From contig NZ_LNRZ01000004.1 of the NCBI RefSeq assembly GCF_001468265.1, positions 62,001 to 126,000 on the forward strand: a DNA stretch of 64,000 nucleotides. The letters are read 5' to 3'. The notes under the pieces are model-generated. The model did not search any database. It had not been told where the DNA came from and saw only the letters and a program-made list of their open reading frames with translations. Position numbers and translations under genes: made by a program. The DNA is from Sphingopyxis sp. H050. GTDB lineage: Bacteria > Pseudomonadota > Alphaproteobacteria > Sphingomonadales > Sphingomonadaceae. Positions within the stretch are counted from its first letter, which is position 1. Every line of letters begins with the position of its first letter. Positions 62,396 to 64,000 of this stretch are shown in pieces.

Positions 62396-64000
62396 TTCGG
62401 GTCTCCATGATGTTCGTGTCCGGACGGCTCCAGCTCAGGGGGCGTTGGCGGCAACGCGGCGTCGGGATTATGATGCGGGGGGGATTCTGTGGGAGGTGTC
62501 GAAGGGCTGCCGGGTTGATGCTCGTGCGTATCCGCTGCAGCTTCGCCGGGCATGGCATGGCCTTCGTGCCCCGTTGGCGCAGACGATGCCGCGCCACCAT
62601 GATGTTGATGGCCCGACGTTGTCGCTGCGCCGGGCGGTTTCAGATAGTCGCTGGGCGAGAGCGTGTTCTGCGTTGCCGTAGATTCGCTCGGCAACCGGCT
62701 GCCGACCAGCCGCGCCAGGTCTACGCGCGCCAGCCAATAGTCGCGGACCGCTTCGAGAAGTCCCTGATAGGCCTCATATTGCTGCGCGCGCGCCTGCAAG
62801 ACCTCGAACTGGCCGATCAGCGCGAAATTTTGTTCGAGCTGGCTCTGCCGCGCGACCGTTTCACGTTCGGGCACCAGTGCCTCGCGGTAAATTTTGACGA
62901 CCTCACTCAGCACGGCAACGCGCTCGGCGGCGAGCGGCACTCCGTTGACAGTCTGAAGATCGAGCATTGCCAGTTTCGCCTTGGCCAGCCGCAGCTGCCC
63001 CAGGGCACGCGCGCGGCGCGCGCCCTGCTGATTGAAGATTGGCACCTCCACATCGATAGTCGGCCCCCGGATCACCGACCCGTCGATCTCTCGCTCGCGG
63101 TCATAGCCGATTGTGGTCGAACCGAGCAGTCCGAAAACACTCGCGACCCCTTTGGCACCCGCCGCGACTTTCACCCCTTCGCGCGCCGCGAGCAACTCAA
63201 GGCTGTTGGCGCTTGCAATTTGCTGGAGCTGTTGCGGATCGTCTTCTTGCTCCAGCGGCAGCGGCAGCGTGGCCGCCCCCGTCCAATTGGTCTCATCGCC
63301 CGAAAGCCCGAGCAAAGTGTTGAGTTCCAGTCGCGCCAACCGCGCCTCGACCTTGGCGTGGGCGGCGGCAATTCGCGCATCGCTTGCCGCCGCCTTTTCG
63401 CGGTTGAGCTGAAGTTCGGTGATGTTGCCGGCATCGTAAAAGCGTTGTGCGAGGTCGGCGGATGCGCCGAGCGCTTCCGCGACCGCCGCGCGCATCTCGG
63501 CCACCTGTGCCGCGCCGATATCGCGATACCACGCAGCTTCGACGTCCAGCGAAACGCCAAGGATGGCCGCCGCCGTCTCATAGCGCGCCCGCTGGTAATC
63601 TACGCGCGCCAGCCGGGCCTTGGCGGGCAGTGTGAGCAGGTCGATGAGCGGCTGCGCAATACCGATGACGAACTGCGAGCCCGGCCCCCCGGCCAGCGCC
63701 AGCGATGAGGCGCCTACGCGCGGATTGCCGATCTCGACAGCATCCAGCACATCGGCGCGCGCCAGCCCAAGATTGCCATAGACAAGTTGCAGTTTGGGGC
63801 TTTTGAGCATCGCTATCCGGATCGCAGTCTCCCGATCCAGCGGGTTCGCCAATAGCGCGCTCACCGTCTCATTGGACGCCGCCGCTCCATTTTCATCCCA
63901 CTGCAAGCCGGGCGCGCCGCGATCTGTAAGAAGCTGCTCGACAGCAATACGATCACGCTGCGGATCTATCGTCGCGCACCCTGACAGCACGACACCCAAA
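62392..64000 (-). CDS. TolC-family outer membrane lipoprotein, 5' end cut by the window
   Basis: At least 536 codons, with the start beyond the window end. The lipobox LSGCATI is at the N-terminal limit, so only a short signal peptide is missing. Two outer-membrane-efflux repeats follow (EVPIFNQQGARRARALGQLRLAKAKLAMLDLQTVNG is a typical block). The last 80 residues are unusual: rich in His, Pro, Glu (SGHQHHGG, THEHQPG, EHHGDPK), a metal-binding tail. It is the first gene of the resistance operon as seen here. A TTG at 63999 is in frame but is internal to the signal peptide. Confidence 0.88.
   Translation of the reverse strand, partial: LGVVLSGCATIDPQRDRIAVEQLLTDRGAPGLQWDENGAAASNETVSALLANPLDRETAIRIAMLKSPKLQLVYGNLGLARADVLDAVEIGNPRVGASSLALAGGPGSQFVIGIAQPLIDLLTLPAKARLARVDYQRARYETAAAILGVSLDVEAAWYRDIGAAQVAEMRAAVAEALGASADLAQRFYDAGNITELQLNREKAAASDARIAAAHAKVEARLARLELNTLLGLSGDETNWTGAATLPLPLEQEDDPQQLQQIASANSLELLAAREGVKVAAGAKGVASVFGLLGSTTIGYDREREIDGSVIRGPTIDVEVPIFNQQGARRARALGQLRLAKAKLAMLDLQTVNGVPLAAERVAVLSEVVKIYREALVPERETVARQSQLEQNFALIGQFEVLQARAQQYEAYQGLLEAVRDYWLARVDLARLVGSRLPSESTATQNTLSPSDYLKPPGAATTSGHQHHGGAASSAPTGHEGHAMPGEAAADTHEHQPGSPSTPPTESPPHHNPDAALPPTPPELEPSGHEHHGDPK

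Larger units (their letters stand above)
59433..64000. mobile_element. Start of a second tRNA-inserted island with copper-type resistance genes (incomplete)
   Basis: The left edge is fixed by the tRNA-Leu 3' remnant. The rest of the island runs out of the window. Because the tRNA lies on the minus strand and only its 3' half is left here, the intact tRNA-Leu and the integrase gene should lie beyond base 64,000. Confidence 0.65.

Overview
The window is chromosomal DNA from a high-GC alphaproteobacterium, most likely a member of Sphingomonadales (Sphingopyxis or Sphingomonas-like). The evidence is the tilS-ftsH pair, the rpoZ gene, the proteobacterial CDC48-type ATPase, the family content of the small secreted proteins, and the high GC with C/G-ended codons. 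It is a chromosome backbone interrupted by two mobile regions.

Left backbone (1-13,473): tilS (5' end missing), ftsH, three small genes, rpoZ, a phospholipase D/cardiolipin synthase-like gene, a SAM methyltransferase, an MFS transporter, a CDC48/VCP-type AAA ATPase, a LysR regulator, tRNA-Thr(GGT), a DUF1905 gene, a secreted cyclophilin and tRNA-Ser(GGA).

Integrative and conjugative element (about 13,474 to 54,631-54,770): it abuts the 3' end of tRNA-Ser. At the left end is a large serine recombinase whose frame stays open through the antisense of the tRNA and into the cyclophilin gene. Then come a ParDE-type toxin-antitoxin pair, a KorB/ParB-like protein, DUF736 and DUF932 genes, and a regulatory set that matches the ICEMlSymR7A transfer switch: a QseM-like DUF2285 protein, FseA split into two frames joined by a UUU-C +1 slip site, and an RdfS-like excisionase. 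Between fseA and rdfS sits a three-gene operon on the opposite strand (TIR-like protein, caspase-like protease, RyR-like protein) that resembles type IV Thoeris anti-phage immunity plus one extra component. After rdfS come DUF2840, traF, DUF736, a lytic transglycosylase, the relaxase, traG, a ribbon-helix-helix gene and trbBCDEJ-K-LFGI with a DUF2274 gene. Cargo follows: a TetR/RND/SMR/LysR efflux operon, a divergent NDH-2-like dehydrogenase, and a Sir2-HerA anti-phage pair. No attR repeat was found, so the right edge is inferred.

Right backbone (about 54,770-59,380): a membrane GGDEF-EAL protein overlapping a cupredoxin gene, a DUF3034 protein and an exported truncated haemoglobin.

Second mobile region (from 59,433, running out of the window): it starts at an orphan 3' half of a tRNA-Leu(CAA) gene, followed by an AT-rich stretch with four TGTGTAAG repeats. 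It carries a copper-type resistance operon on the minus strand: TolC-like lipoprotein (cut by the window end), multicopper oxidase, PepSY membrane protein and a methyltransferase. The intact tRNA-Leu and its integrase are expected beyond 64,000.
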